Source: Gammaproteobacteria bacterium (GTDB taxonomy: Bacteria; Pseudomonadota; Gammaproteobacteria; GCA-001735895). Taken from it: a DNA stretch of 44,247 nucleotides. Positions 27,302 through 35,562 of the stretch are shown one piece after another. Each line of letters opens with the position of its first letter. The first letter of the stretch is position 1. The DNA lies in contig JALSKD010000173.1 of NCBI GenBank assembly GCA_026989015.1, positions 1-44,247 on the forward strand, given 5' to 3'. Below the pieces are notes generated by a model, which was not told the DNA's origin, ran no database searches, and saw only the letters and a list, made by a program, of their open reading frames with translations. A program made the position numbers and the translations under genes.

Positions 27302-27383
27302 TTCACAAAACCGCATCAGGGGACTAGATTTGAATGTTTATGGCCACGCTTGGCCCATCCCCAACCCGCAACAGGAAACCGCC

Positions 27384-28385
27384 ATGTCCGAGAAGACCGA
27401 AGACGCCCTCAATGTCAGCCTTGCCCACCCCGGCACCAACTACCTCGCGCCCCTGGAGGAGATCGAGAAGATGCCGAAGAACGCGATCTTCCCGACCGCC
27501 AACTACCCCTACAAGAAGAAAATGAACAAAAAGCAGTACGAAAAGGAGAAAACGCTGCTGCAGATCGAGCTGGCCAAGTTTCAGCGCTGGGTCAAGGAGA
27601 CCGGCCAGAAATACCTGATCATCTTCGAGGGCCGCGATGCCGCCGGCAAGGGTGGCACCATCAAGCGCTTCACCGAACACCTCAACCCCCGCGGCGCACC
27701 GGTGGTGGCGCTGGAGAAACCGGACATCCGCGAACAGGGACAATGGTACTTCCAGCGCTACATCCAGCACCTGCCGACCAAGGGTGAGATCGTCTTCCTC
27801 GACCGACCCTGGTACAACCGCGCCGGTGTGGAACGGGTGATGGGGTTCTGCACCCCGCAGGAATACCTGGAATTCATGCGCCAGTGCCCCGACCTGGAGC
27901 GCATGCTGACCCGTTCCGGGATCAACTTGGTGAAGTTCTGGTTCTCGATCAGCCGCAACGAGCAGTTCCGCCGCCTGCGCGCCCGCCAGGAAGACCCGCT
28001 CAAGCAGTGGAAGATCAGCGACATCGACATCGCCTCGCTGGACAAGTGGGAGAACTACACCGAGGCCAAGGAAGCCATGTTCTTCTACACCGACACCCGT
28101 GACGCGCCCTGGACCGTGGTCAAGTCAGACTGCAAGAAGCGCGCGCGACTCAACGCCATCCGCCATGTGCTGCACAACGCCGACTACCCGAACAAGGACC
28201 CGGAGGTTGCCTGCGCGCCCGATCCATTGATCGTCGGCTCCGCCGATACCATCTACGAATCCGGGGAACAATACCTGCAGCACCCGCCCTTCGACACCAG
28301 CGACGCCGCCATCGTGCAGGAAGGCCGCAAGAACAGCAAGAAGCCCTCTCGGCGCGACAACTCGGGGAAAAAATCCGGGTCCTGA
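27384..28385 (+). CDS. ppk2: Polyphosphate kinase 2
   Basis: 333 residues from the ATG at 27384, which follows ACAGGAAACC; the frame extends upstream 18 codons without a better start. The P-loop is FEGRDAAGKGGTIKRF (near residue 82), followed by the HLNPRGAPVVALEKP block, DRPWYNRAGVERVMGFC with the lid Asp/Arg residues, and the SRNEQFRRLRARQEDP motif. This is a one-domain PPK2, reversible transfer between polyphosphate and nucleoside diphosphates (GTP/ATP formation). The tail is Lys/Ser-rich. The gene stands alone with an FNR-like box in front and a hairpin behind. Confidence 0.95.
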   Translation: MSEKTEDALNVSLAHPGTNYLAPLEEIEKMPKNAIFPTANYPYKKKMNKKQYEKEKTLLQIELAKFQRWVKETGQKYLIIFEGRDAAGKGGTIKRFTEHLNPRGAPVVALEKPDIREQGQWYFQRYIQHLPTKGEIVFLDRPWYNRAGVERVMGFCTPQEYLEFMRQCPDLERMLTRSGINLVKFWFSISRNEQFRRLRARQEDPLKQWKISDIDIASLDKWENYTEAKEAMFFYTDTRDAPWTVVKSDCKKRARLNAIRHVLHNADYPNKDPEVACAPDPLIVGSADTIYESGEQYLQHPPFDTSDAAIVQEGRKNSKKPSRRDNSGKKSGS

Positions 28386-28393
28386 AGTCACAA

Positions 28394-28429
28394 GCGTTCG
28401 GGGTCTCGTTTCGTGCGTACCCCAAACGC
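28394..28429. terminator. Hairpin between convergent ppk2 and hoxI, possible bidirectional terminator
   Basis: GCGTTCGGGGT (28394-28404) pairs with ACCCCAAACGC (28419-28429) with one mismatch, lying in the 49-bp gap between the two convergent stops. T-tails are weak on both sides. Confidence 0.5.
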
Positions 28430-28434
28430 ATTCT

Positions 28435-28938
28435 TCAGAAGCGCCCCTTGCCTCCGTGGGTAATATAGTCCTGAAGCGCCATCTGCTGCCGCCCTATGTC
28501 GGCCAGCGTGTGGTGCACCCGCTTGATGACCGCGCGCATGAAGTCGAACATGACCCTGGGATGTTCTGTGATGAGCGGCCGGATATCGTCGGCCTTGAAG
28601 CTGAGCACACGCGCATCACCCAGCGCCATGACCGACGCAATATGAGGTGTATCGTCGATGAAGCTCAGCTCGCCGACCAAGTCACCCTTCTCGAGCACAT
28701 GGAGTATCCTCGGCTTTTCCCCTTTGCCTCTCTCCTTCACCACCGCCAGCCGGCCTTCGGCGACGATGTACAGACAGTGTTCCAGATCTCCTTGGTGGAA
28801 CAGGAACTCACCGTCCTTGAGCACACGTTCACAGCAGGCCCGTTCTGCCAGTATGCGCGCACCTTCCTTGCCAATGTAGTGGCCTATGGGGGCATCAAGA
28901 ATCAGTTTTTCGACATGTTCGATATCAGGTTTGTTCAT
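28435..28938 (-). CDS. hoxI: HoxI-like cyclic-nucleotide-binding-fold hydrogenase subunit
   Basis: A 167-residue protein with one cNMP-binding beta-roll (FLFHQGDLEHCLYIVAEGRL, LEKGDLVGELSFIDDTPHIA) and no helix-turn-helix, so it is not a transcription factor. It is the last gene of the hox operon, overlapping hoxW by 4 nt. The same order hoxFUYHWI occurs in Ralstonia eutropha, where HoxI is a CRP-like subunit bound as a dimer to the soluble hydrogenase and provides an NADPH-dependent activation site. Size and place match well. The residues that contact cAMP phosphate in CRP are not convincingly kept. Confidence 0.8.
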   Translation of the reverse strand: MNKPDIEHVEKLILDAPIGHYIGKEGARILAERACCERVLKDGEFLFHQGDLEHCLYIVAEGRLAVVKERGKGEKPRILHVLEKGDLVGELSFIDDTPHIASVMALGDARVLSFKADDIRPLITEHPRVMFDFMRAVIKRVHHTLADIGRQQMALQDYITHGGKGRF

Positions 28939-29462
28939 GCTTGACTCCGCTTCGATTCAAAAGGATGGGGTGAGCGCGGCGCAAGACAGGCCTGCGCCGC
29001 GCCAAGGTTCTTTTGCGCCCGGGGGGTGAGCCCCTGCTTCAGTTCCCAGGCATAGCCCCGCAGCACCAGCAGGCGCGCCTCGGGCAGGTAACCGAAGCAC
29101 TGCGCGCAGGTCGCCAGCAGGGCAGGAATGGACAGGGCGTGGGAGGTGAAGCTGAAATCCATCGCCGGACGCGGGCATTCGACGCGGAAGTCCGTCACCG
29201 ATGGGTCGCGGGTGGCGTCCACGAACAGCACCTTCCGCTGATGACGGAGCAGGTCGGCGTCCTCCAGCTGCAGCTGGTAGTGCCGCTGCCGGGCCGCCGA
29301 GGGACAGAGGCCCGCTTCTTCCAGCCAGTCGATGAAGGCCCAGCCCAGGCCGTCGTCCTGCCGCCCCACATTGCCGATGCCGTAGATCAGGCAATCCGCA
29401 TGATCGTAATCGGCCAGATCCAGCGGGGCCGATGCGGCCCGGGCTTCAGCGCAGGCGCTCAT
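28935..29462 (-). CDS. hoxW: Hydrogenase maturation endopeptidase HoxW
   Basis: 175 residues from the ATG at 29460-29462; an upstream ATG would add seven residues deep in hoxH. The N-terminal strand YGIGNVGRQDDGLGWAFIDW carries the GxGNxxRxDDG(L)G motif, whose Asp binds nickel; a second ligand region VLFVDATRDPSV and a His in SFTSHALSIPALLA follow, as in HycI/HoxW proteases. It cuts the C-terminal peptide from HoxH once nickel is inserted. It overlaps hoxH by 17 nt and hoxI by 4 nt. Confidence 0.9.
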   Translation of the reverse strand: MSACAEARAASAPLDLADYDHADCLIYGIGNVGRQDDGLGWAFIDWLEEAGLCPSAARQRHYQLQLEDADLLRHQRKVLFVDATRDPSVTDFRVECPRPAMDFSFTSHALSIPALLATCAQCFGYLPEARLLVLRGYAWELKQGLTPRAQKNLGAAQACLAPRSPHPFESKRSQA

Positions 29463-30918
29463 CGAGCACCCTCCCTTCGGCATCCTGCACGGTCACCTGC
29501 AACGGCATCTGGCCCATGGCGTGGGTGGCGCAGCTCAGGCAGGGGTCGTAGGCGCGGATGCCCACCTCGATGGCGTTCATCATGCCCTCGGTAATCTCCG
29601 CCCGGCCGCCCAGATAGGCCTCGGCCACCGAACGCACGGTGCGGTTCATCACGGCGTTGTTCTGGGTAGTGGCCACCACCAGGTTGGCGAAGGTGATGGC
29701 GCCCTGGGCGTCGGCGCGGTAATGGTGCAGCAGCGTGCCCCGCGGGGCTTCCACCACGCCGACGCCCTCGCCGGTCCAGGCGGCCTCGCCCGGCTCGATC
29801 ACCAGCGGCCCCTCCAGCAGGTCCGGATCCTCGAGCAGCTCGCGGATCAGCTCCGCCGAGTGCAGGATCTCGATGGCCCGCGCCCAGTTGGTGTGCAGGA
29901 TCATGTCGTTGGCCTTGCCGCCGGTGTAGTCATGGAAGCGCTCCAGTTCCGCCTGGGCCAGGGGCGCGTTGTCGCCATAGCTCCGGGTGACATTGACCCG
30001 GCCCAGGGGGCCCACCCGCAGGGCACCCGCCTCGCGCCCCAGTGACCTAAGATAGGGAAACTTCATGTAGCTCCACTCCTCGGTGGCCTCGGCGAAGTGT
30101 TCGAGGTAGTCGTGGTAGTCGAATTCGGCGACGGTGTCCCGATTGCCGTCGACGATGCGGATCCTGCCGTGGTAATAGTCTACATTGCCCTGTTCGTCCA
30201 CCAGCGACATGTTGAGCGCCGGCACCTTGGCGAAGCTGTCCACCTCCCTGCGGTGCTTTTCATGGAAATTGTGGAACAGGCGCACCCCCTCCAGGGCGTG
30301 TTCGATGACCTGATCCACGGAGAGCAGGCCCGGCTCGCCCTTGAGCAGCCGGTCCCGCTCCCGGGCATCGAGGCGCTTGTTGACGCCGCCCGGCACCGAG
30401 GCGATGCCGTGCATGCGCTTGCCAAAGACCGTCTTGATCACCTCTTGTCCCCATTTGCGCAGGGCCACCACGCGCTTGACCAGCTCCGGGTTGGCTTCCA
30501 CCAGCCCCAGCACATTGCGTTTCTCCGGCGGCGCGTCCATGCCGAACAGCATTTCCGGTACGATCAGGTAGAAATAGGCCGTGGTGTGGGACTGAAGCTG
30601 CTGCCCGTAGTGCCCCAGGCGGCGCAGCTTTTCCGGCGTCGGCAGCATCTCCACGCCGCTGGCGTAGCCGGCGCCGATGATGTCGTCCAGGGCCTTGGCG
30701 CCACACAGGTGGTGACTGACGAAACAGATGCCGCAGATGCGCTGCAACAGCATCGGGGCTTCCCAGAAGGGATGGCCGTGGACGAATTCCTCGAAACCGC
30801 GGAATTCCACCACATGCAGCCTGGCGTCGGTGACGCGGTTGTTCTCGTCCAGCTGGACGGTGACCTTGCCGTGCCCCTCGATGCGGGTCACGGGGTCGAT
30901 GACCAGTTTCCGGCTCAT
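29446..30918 (-). CDS. hoxH: NAD-reducing NiFe hydrogenase large subunit HoxH
   Basis: 490 residues from the ATG at 30916-30918; the open frame upstream belongs to hoxY sequence. N-terminal KLVIDPVTRIEGHGKVTVQL is universal in NiFe large subunits. Nickel ligands are C62 and C65 in QRICGICFVSHHLC and C460/C463 in DPCLSCATH. Cleavage after H466 would release a 24-residue tail (AMGQMPLQVTVQ...), the same tail length as Ralstonia HoxH. It forms the active site that splits or makes H2 as part of the cytoplasmic group 3d enzyme. The accessory hyp genes are not in the window. Confidence 0.96.
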   Translation of the reverse strand: MSRKLVIDPVTRIEGHGKVTVQLDENNRVTDARLHVVEFRGFEEFVHGHPFWEAPMLLQRICGICFVSHHLCGAKALDDIIGAGYASGVEMLPTPEKLRRLGHYGQQLQSHTTAYFYLIVPEMLFGMDAPPEKRNVLGLVEANPELVKRVVALRKWGQEVIKTVFGKRMHGIASVPGGVNKRLDARERDRLLKGEPGLLSVDQVIEHALEGVRLFHNFHEKHRREVDSFAKVPALNMSLVDEQGNVDYYHGRIRIVDGNRDTVAEFDYHDYLEHFAEATEEWSYMKFPYLRSLGREAGALRVGPLGRVNVTRSYGDNAPLAQAELERFHDYTGGKANDMILHTNWARAIEILHSAELIRELLEDPDLLEGPLVIEPGEAAWTGEGVGVVEAPRGTLLHHYRADAQGAITFANLVVATTQNNAVMNRTVRSVAEAYLGGRAEITEGMMNAIEVGIRAYDPCLSCATHAMGQMPLQVTVQDAEGRVLDERLR

Positions 30919-30931
30919 GACGCTTGCCTCC

Positions 30932-31561
30932 TCAATCGTAGCGATTGATCTGGGTGGGCAGATCCACTTCCCGCCCGTTGACCAGGTCGTCCAGCACCTT
31001 GAAGATGGCCTCGCCATCCGGCGGGCAGCCGGGTATGAAGTAATCCATCTTCACCACTTCGTGGCAGGGATAGACGCGGTCGGTGATGATCGGAATGTCC
31101 GGATGCCAGGGAATCCGCTTCGGCGCCCGCGGCTCGGTGGTGGGCACTTCCAGATAGGCCTCGCGGAAGCAGTCTTCCAGGGGCACCATGTTGCGCATCG
31201 CCGGCACGCCGCCCCAGACGGCGCAGGCGCCCACCGAGATGAGGATGTCGCAGTTCTCCCGGAAATGCTCCAAGGTCTCGATATTCTCGTCGTTGGCCAC
31301 GCCCCCCTCGACGAAGCCGATGGCGCAGCGGTGCGGGATGCGCTTGATGTCGGTCAGCGACGAGCGGGTGATGTTCACCTTCTCCAGCAGCCGGAGCAGG
31401 TTCTCGTCCATGTCCAGAAAGGACAGGGTGCAGCCCCAGCAGCCGCACAGGGCGATCATCGCCACCTGGATCTTTTCCTCGCGGGCGGCGCGGGTGGCCG
31501 CATCCAGCGGCGTGGCCGGCAGCTCGTGGGATGCGATTTCCCTGGGGTTCTTCGGTTTCAT
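30932..31561 (-). CDS. hoxY: NAD-reducing hydrogenase small subunit HoxY
   Basis: 209 residues from the ATG at 31559-31561, which overlaps the hoxU stop by 4 nt. The proximal [4Fe-4S] ligands include C39, C41 and C44 (IALCGCWGCTLSFLDMDE), Cys in ISVGACAVWGGVP, and the C-terminal DYFIPGCPPDGEAIF block. It is a short small subunit lacking a Tat signal, as expected for a cytoplasmic group 3d hydrogenase. It links the HoxH active site to HoxU/HoxF. The stop is 13 nt before hoxH. Confidence 0.95.
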   Translation of the reverse strand: MKPKNPREIASHELPATPLDAATRAAREEKIQVAMIALCGCWGCTLSFLDMDENLLRLLEKVNITRSSLTDIKRIPHRCAIGFVEGGVANDENIETLEHFRENCDILISVGACAVWGGVPAMRNMVPLEDCFREAYLEVPTTEPRAPKRIPWHPDIPIITDRVYPCHEVVKMDYFIPGCPPDGEAIFKVLDDLVNGREVDLPTQINRYD

Positions 31562-32256
31562 TGGCCTTCTCCTTCCAGCACCCGCTGCCGCAGCCTGCGG
31601 ACTTCGAAGCGCCGCCGGCCAATGGGATCGTTGTACCCCAGCCCCTTCTGCAGGATGCAGCCCACCGGGCAGAGCTCGGCCGCCTCGCGCACCTGCTGGT
31701 CGCTCATGCGGTCGGCCAGCGCCACATCCATGACGATGCGGGACCGGCTGCCCCGGTGATCGATGCTGAAGATCCGGCGCCCCGTCTCCCGGTCGCGCAC
31801 GAATTCCACGCAGCGCTGGCAGAAGATGCAGCGGTCGTTCTCCAGCCAAATCTTCTTCGGCCGGGTCTCCCGGTCGCGCAGGGGAAAACGGTAGGGGAAG
31901 CGGGAGACCATCATCCCCACTTCGTAGCCCACCACCTGCAGCTCGCAGCGGCCGCTCTTCTCGCAACTGGGGCAGTTGTGATTGCCCTCGGCGAACAGCA
32001 GCTCCACCAGCGCCTTGCGCATGTCCGCGGGATCGTTCACTTCCACTTCCATGCCGTCGGCCACCGGCACGGTGCAGGCGGCCATGACATTGCCGTTGAC
32101 CCGCACCGAGCAGACCCGGCAGGTGCCCAGGCAGGGCCGTCCCCGCTGATAGCACAGGGTGGGGATGTAGACGCCGTTGTCGGCGGCGACATCCACCAGG
32201 GTATCGCCTGCGTCGGCGCGGACCGCAAGGCCGTCGATGGTGATGTTCACGCTCAT
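31558..32256 (-). CDS. hoxU: NAD-reducing hydrogenase diaphorase subunit HoxU
   Basis: 232 residues, homologous to the N-terminal part of NuoG. A [2Fe-2S] plant-type site is formed by C35, C46, C49 and C61 (PTLCYQRGRPCLGTCRVC). The His-ligated [4Fe-4S] site is GNHNCPSCEKSGRCELQ (residues 91-107), and a further [4Fe-4S] set is CIFCQRCVEF with CPVGCI. It carries electrons between HoxY and HoxF. Four-nucleotide overlaps on both sides indicate coupled translation of hoxF-hoxU-hoxY. Confidence 0.96.
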   Translation of the reverse strand: MSVNITIDGLAVRADAGDTLVDVAADNGVYIPTLCYQRGRPCLGTCRVCSVRVNGNVMAACTVPVADGMEVEVNDPADMRKALVELLFAEGNHNCPSCEKSGRCELQVVGYEVGMMVSRFPYRFPLRDRETRPKKIWLENDRCIFCQRCVEFVRDRETGRRIFSIDHRGSRSRIVMDVALADRMSDQQVREAAELCPVGCILQKGLGYNDPIGRRRFEVRRLRQRVLEGEGQ

Positions 32257-34058
32257 GACGATGCATCCTCCGTCAGTATCCGGTGGGCATGGCGGTGGGC
32301 CTCCAGGGCCGCCTCCCGGTCGAAGGACGGCAGCAATGGCCCTTCGTCCGGCGCCAGCAGTGCTTCATAGCGTTCGGGAAACCTGTCCAGGGTGGTGAGC
32401 AGCGGCTTGGCGGCGGTGGTGCCCAGCCCGCAACGGCTGGTGGCGTGCATCAGGGCGCCCCACTGGCGGATGTCGTCCAGATCCCTGCGCGTCGCCCGCC
32501 CGGCGCGCACCAGGCGGATCTTGTGCAAGAGATCCACGCCGCCGGCCCGGCAGGGCACGCAGATGCCGCAGGACTCGTCCACGAAGAAACGGGTGAACTC
32601 CTCCACCACTTCGAGCAGATCGCGCTTCCGGTCGAAGATCATCAGTGAACCGTTGCATGAGAGGTCGCTGTAGCAGAAAACCCGTTCACCGTCCCTGGCC
32701 ACGGAGACGCATTCTCCGGAAGGGCCGCTGACCTGCACCGCCAAGGGATCCACGGCGCCCACCATCCTCAGCACCTTGTTCAGCGACACACCCCATTCGA
32801 TTTCGTAGATGCCGGGCCGGTCGCAGTCCCCGGAAACGCTGAGCAGGCGGGTGCCGGTGGATTCGGGCGCGCCCAAAGCCCGAAACCAGGACGCACCCTT
32901 TTCCAGGATGCGGCTGGCGGCAGCGAGGGTCTCGACATTATTGACGCAGGTGGGCATGCCCAGGTATCCCTCCTCGATGGGATAGGGGGGCTTGACCCTG
33001 GGCGTGCCCCGCTTTCCCTCGCAGGACTCGATGAGCGCGGTTTCATCACCGCAGACATAGGCGCCCGCACCCTTCTGGATGCGGATGTCGAATGCAAACC
33101 CCTGACCCAGAATGTCCGCTCCCAGCAATCGGGCCTGCTGCCACTCTTCCAGCAGCCTTTGCAATCTCGCCTGCAAGTACCCGTACTCCCAACGCAGATA
33201 GAGAATGCCGTGCCTCGCCCCCAGCGCCCAACCGGCCATGATCATGCCCAGCAGAACGTCTTCGGGAGATTCCATCAGCAGCACACGATCCTTGAAGGTG
33301 CCGGGCTCTCCCTCATCGGCATTACAGATCACATATTTTTCCGCGCCTTCCGCTTCACGGCCCAGGCGCCACTTGAGCCCCGTGGGAAAACCCGCGCCCC
33401 CTCTGCCGCGCAGGCCTGAATCCACCACCCTGGCAATCAGCTCCTCGGGCAGCAGGGTCACCAGCTTTTCGACGAGCGCGGGGTAATCGCGATCGGGGGA
33501 GAAAAACACCGGCCCCCGCTGCCGAATGGCACTGGACGCGAGTTGTGCCGCAAAATCAGAATCGGTCGGATCCCTATCCTTCACCGCGGCCAGCGATTGC
33601 GCGCTCCGTCCTGCCCGCAACCCCGTGACAATACGGCGTACCCTCTCTGGCGTGAGGCGGGTAAAGACCACATCATCCACCATCATGGCCGGCTCCTGAT
33701 CACTGAGTCCGATGCAGTTGGTATCGAAGAGACCAAAGCTTCCACTTGCATCGACCTGACCAAAGACACAGCCGCAGGCCTCTTCCAGCGCCTTGCGCAC
33801 CTCCTTGTATCCGTTCATCCGGGCGATCACCGTATCCGCCAGCCAGATAGTGTGCCTGCCCGGTGGCCGGTCGTGAATAAAGTGGTAGAAACTGATGGTT
33901 TCACGCACCTCGAGGGGGGAGAGATTGAGCCCTTCTGCGAGCCGCTGTATCGCCTGATCATCCACATACCCTGCTTCTCGCTGTATCTCCAGCAGCATAT
34001 CAATGAGCCGCGCACGGTCATTACCATGTCGTCGCATCAATTCCTGCAGACCGCTCAT
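32253..34058 (-). CDS. hoxF: NAD-reducing hydrogenase diaphorase subunit HoxF
   Basis: 601 residues from the ATG at 34056-34058, chosen because GAGGATG precedes it; an ATG 11 codons upstream has no such site. Residues 1-150 are a HoxE/NuoE-like thioredoxin-fold [2Fe-2S] domain (ISFYHFIHDRPPG; Cys in CGCVFG and FDTNCIGLSDQEPA). The NuoF part follows: FMN loop RGRGGAGFPTGLKW near 219, NADH-binding CNADEGEPGTFKDR and GAGAYVCGDETALIESCEG, and the N3 cluster SCGICVPCRAG (~494) with RCGLG (~543). It exchanges electrons with NAD+/NADH. It is first in the operon; length matches the Ralstonia protein. Confidence 0.96.
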   Translation of the reverse strand: MSGLQELMRRHGNDRARLIDMLLEIQREAGYVDDQAIQRLAEGLNLSPLEVRETISFYHFIHDRPPGRHTIWLADTVIARMNGYKEVRKALEEACGCVFGQVDASGSFGLFDTNCIGLSDQEPAMMVDDVVFTRLTPERVRRIVTGLRAGRSAQSLAAVKDRDPTDSDFAAQLASSAIRQRGPVFFSPDRDYPALVEKLVTLLPEELIARVVDSGLRGRGGAGFPTGLKWRLGREAEGAEKYVICNADEGEPGTFKDRVLLMESPEDVLLGMIMAGWALGARHGILYLRWEYGYLQARLQRLLEEWQQARLLGADILGQGFAFDIRIQKGAGAYVCGDETALIESCEGKRGTPRVKPPYPIEEGYLGMPTCVNNVETLAAASRILEKGASWFRALGAPESTGTRLLSVSGDCDRPGIYEIEWGVSLNKVLRMVGAVDPLAVQVSGPSGECVSVARDGERVFCYSDLSCNGSLMIFDRKRDLLEVVEEFTRFFVDESCGICVPCRAGGVDLLHKIRLVRAGRATRRDLDDIRQWGALMHATSRCGLGTTAAKPLLTTLDRFPERYEALLAPDEGPLLPSFDREAALEAHRHAHRILTEDASS

Positions 34059-34485
34059 GTTGGCATCCTCCATCTGAATAATACCCGACACCAGTCCATG
34101 TCACCCTCAGCCACCGCTGATTGAACTTCAAAAAGAACGGGACATAAGACAAAAACCAGCACTTTGTTGCGCTTCTTGCCAATGGAATCATCATTGCCTG
34201 CAAAGCACGCCGCGTTCTGATTTTTGTCTGACATCCTGATGGTTGCATGGATTGGTGCAGGGTTAACAGAAACAAGCAAGGTTCAAACCAGCATAAAGAA
34301 AGCCAATTGATTCCTGACGATTACTTTCCATGACGCGAGAAACGGCGGTACTCAACCAGGCAGTTTGCAAACCATAGTGCATACTTGGTAACCGAATCCA
34401 CTTCCTCCCGACAGCCCAGTAATCCATTGCCAACTCAAACAGAAGAAATTAAGGTAATGCACCCCAAGATGAATATCACCCTACC
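34059..34485. other. Divergent hox / metal-exporter control region
   Basis: A 427-bp AT-rich stretch without a recognisable gene, between divergent hoxF and the CDF exporter. It contains a sigma-54-like site at 34275-34290 on the minus strand. No clear metal-regulator (MerR or ArsR-type) operator or good sigma-70 promoter was identified for the exporter. Confidence 0.5.
34275..34290 (-). promoter_or_regulatory. Candidate sigma-54 promoter of hoxFUYHWI
   Basis: The minus strand reads TGGTTTGAACCTTGCT, with the invariant GG/GC at exact -24/-12 spacing and TTGCT intact, but three mismatches in the CAC part. It would start ~205 nt before hoxF. Ralstonia hox operons are transcribed by RpoN with HoxA, which makes the site credible. 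Confidence 0.5.
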
Positions 34486-35448
34486 ATGCCCGGACCTTCT
34501 CACCCAGATCCTCGCAACCACGACCACCCCCATGAAAGCTGTGACGGAGGGCTGTTCCATCACCACCATCACGAGGTCGCCGACTACAACCGTGCCTTCG
34601 CCGTCGGCACCGCGCTGAACATCGGTTTCGTCATCATCGAGGGCGGTTACGGCTGGATCGCCGGATCGATGGCGCTGATCGCCGATGCCGGCCACAACCT
34701 CAGCGATGTGCTCGGGCTGCTGCTGGCCTGGGGCGCGCACTGGCTGTCGAAAAAACCCCCTTCCGCGCGCAAGACCTACGGGCTTCGCCGCATTACCATC
34801 ATGGCTTCGCTGACCAGTGCGGTGTTGCTGCTGGCCGCGCTCGGCGCCATCGGCTGGGAAGCACTGCAGCGCCTGGCCGATCCGCAACCGGTGGAGGGCA
34901 TGATCGTCATCATCGTCGCCGCCATTGGCGTCGTCATCAACACCGCCACCGCGCTGCTGTTCGTGCGCGGCCAGCATGACCTCAACATCAAGGGCGCCTA
35001 CCTGCACATGGCCGCCGACGCGGCGGTCTCCCTCGGCGTGGTCATCGCCGGCGTAGCGATCCTGCTCACCGGCTGGCTGTGGCTGGACCCGGTACTCAGC
35101 CTGGTCATTGTCGCCATCGTGCTGATCGGCACCTGGCACCTGTTGCGTGACTCACTGAACCTGTCCATAGACGGGGTGCCGACCGGCATCGATGTTGAAG
35201 AAATCCGCCGTTTTCTCGAGCGCCAGCCGGGCGTTCAGGGCGTTCATGACCTCCATGTCTGGGCCCTGTCCACCACCGATACCGCACTGACCGTGCACCT
35301 GGTGATGTCGAAACCGGCCGGCAACCGCTTCCTCGAACGCGTGCAGAAGGAACTCCGGGAACACTACTCCATCGACCATGCCACCATCCAGATGGAGCGC
35401 GCCGAGGCGGGTTTCGTCTGCCCTCTGGACCGTCAGCACTGTGTCTGA
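34486..35448 (+). CDS. Cation diffusion facilitator, zinc/cobalt/cadmium exporter
   Basis: A 320-residue inner-membrane protein with six helices of the ZitB/CzcD type. It begins with a His-rich cytoplasmic tail (HPDPRNHDHPHESC, then HHHHHE at 25-30). Transport-site motifs are H70-N-L-S-D74 in helix 2 and H174-M-A-A-D178 in helix 5. The C-terminal domain (from ~225) is a ferredoxin-like metal sensor (VQGVHDLHVWALSTTDTALT) ending in a Cys/His pair (CPLDRQHCV). It exports Zn2+ or similar metals in exchange for protons. Divergent from hoxF; a functional link to NiFe hydrogenase metal supply is possible but unproven. Confidence 0.92.
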   Translation: MPGPSHPDPRNHDHPHESCDGGLFHHHHHEVADYNRAFAVGTALNIGFVIIEGGYGWIAGSMALIADAGHNLSDVLGLLLAWGAHWLSKKPPSARKTYGLRRITIMASLTSAVLLLAALGAIGWEALQRLADPQPVEGMIVIIVAAIGVVINTATALLFVRGQHDLNIKGAYLHMAADAAVSLGVVIAGVAILLTGWLWLDPVLSLVIVAIVLIGTWHLLRDSLNLSIDGVPTGIDVEEIRRFLERQPGVQGVHDLHVWALSTTDTALTVHLVMSKPAGNRFLERVQKELREHYSIDHATIQMERAEAGFVCPLDRQHCV

Positions 35449-35479
35449 CACGGGCATTTCGATATTCATTGAAAATATA

Positions 35480-35507
35480 TTGAATGCGCCGGGGATACTT
35501 GTAGAAT
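35480..35507 (+). promoter_or_regulatory. Possible cysB promoter
   Basis: TTGAAT (35480-35485) and TAGAAT (35502-35507) are 16 bp apart in a strongly AT-rich gap, 56 bp before the TTG start. GGGGA (35491-35495) and TCCCC bracket the -10 region and could be an operator. Confidence 0.35.
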
Positions 35508-35562
35508 CATTCCCCATATAACTAAAAAATATAGAAACCCCCATCAACAGACAGGTTAAACC

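Noticed and set aside
34163-34182. Another sigma-54-like site (GC...GCCA) in the hoxF upstream region
   Set aside because: The spacing between the GC and GG elements is two bases short, which sigma-54 does not tolerate; the 34275-34290 site has exact spacing.
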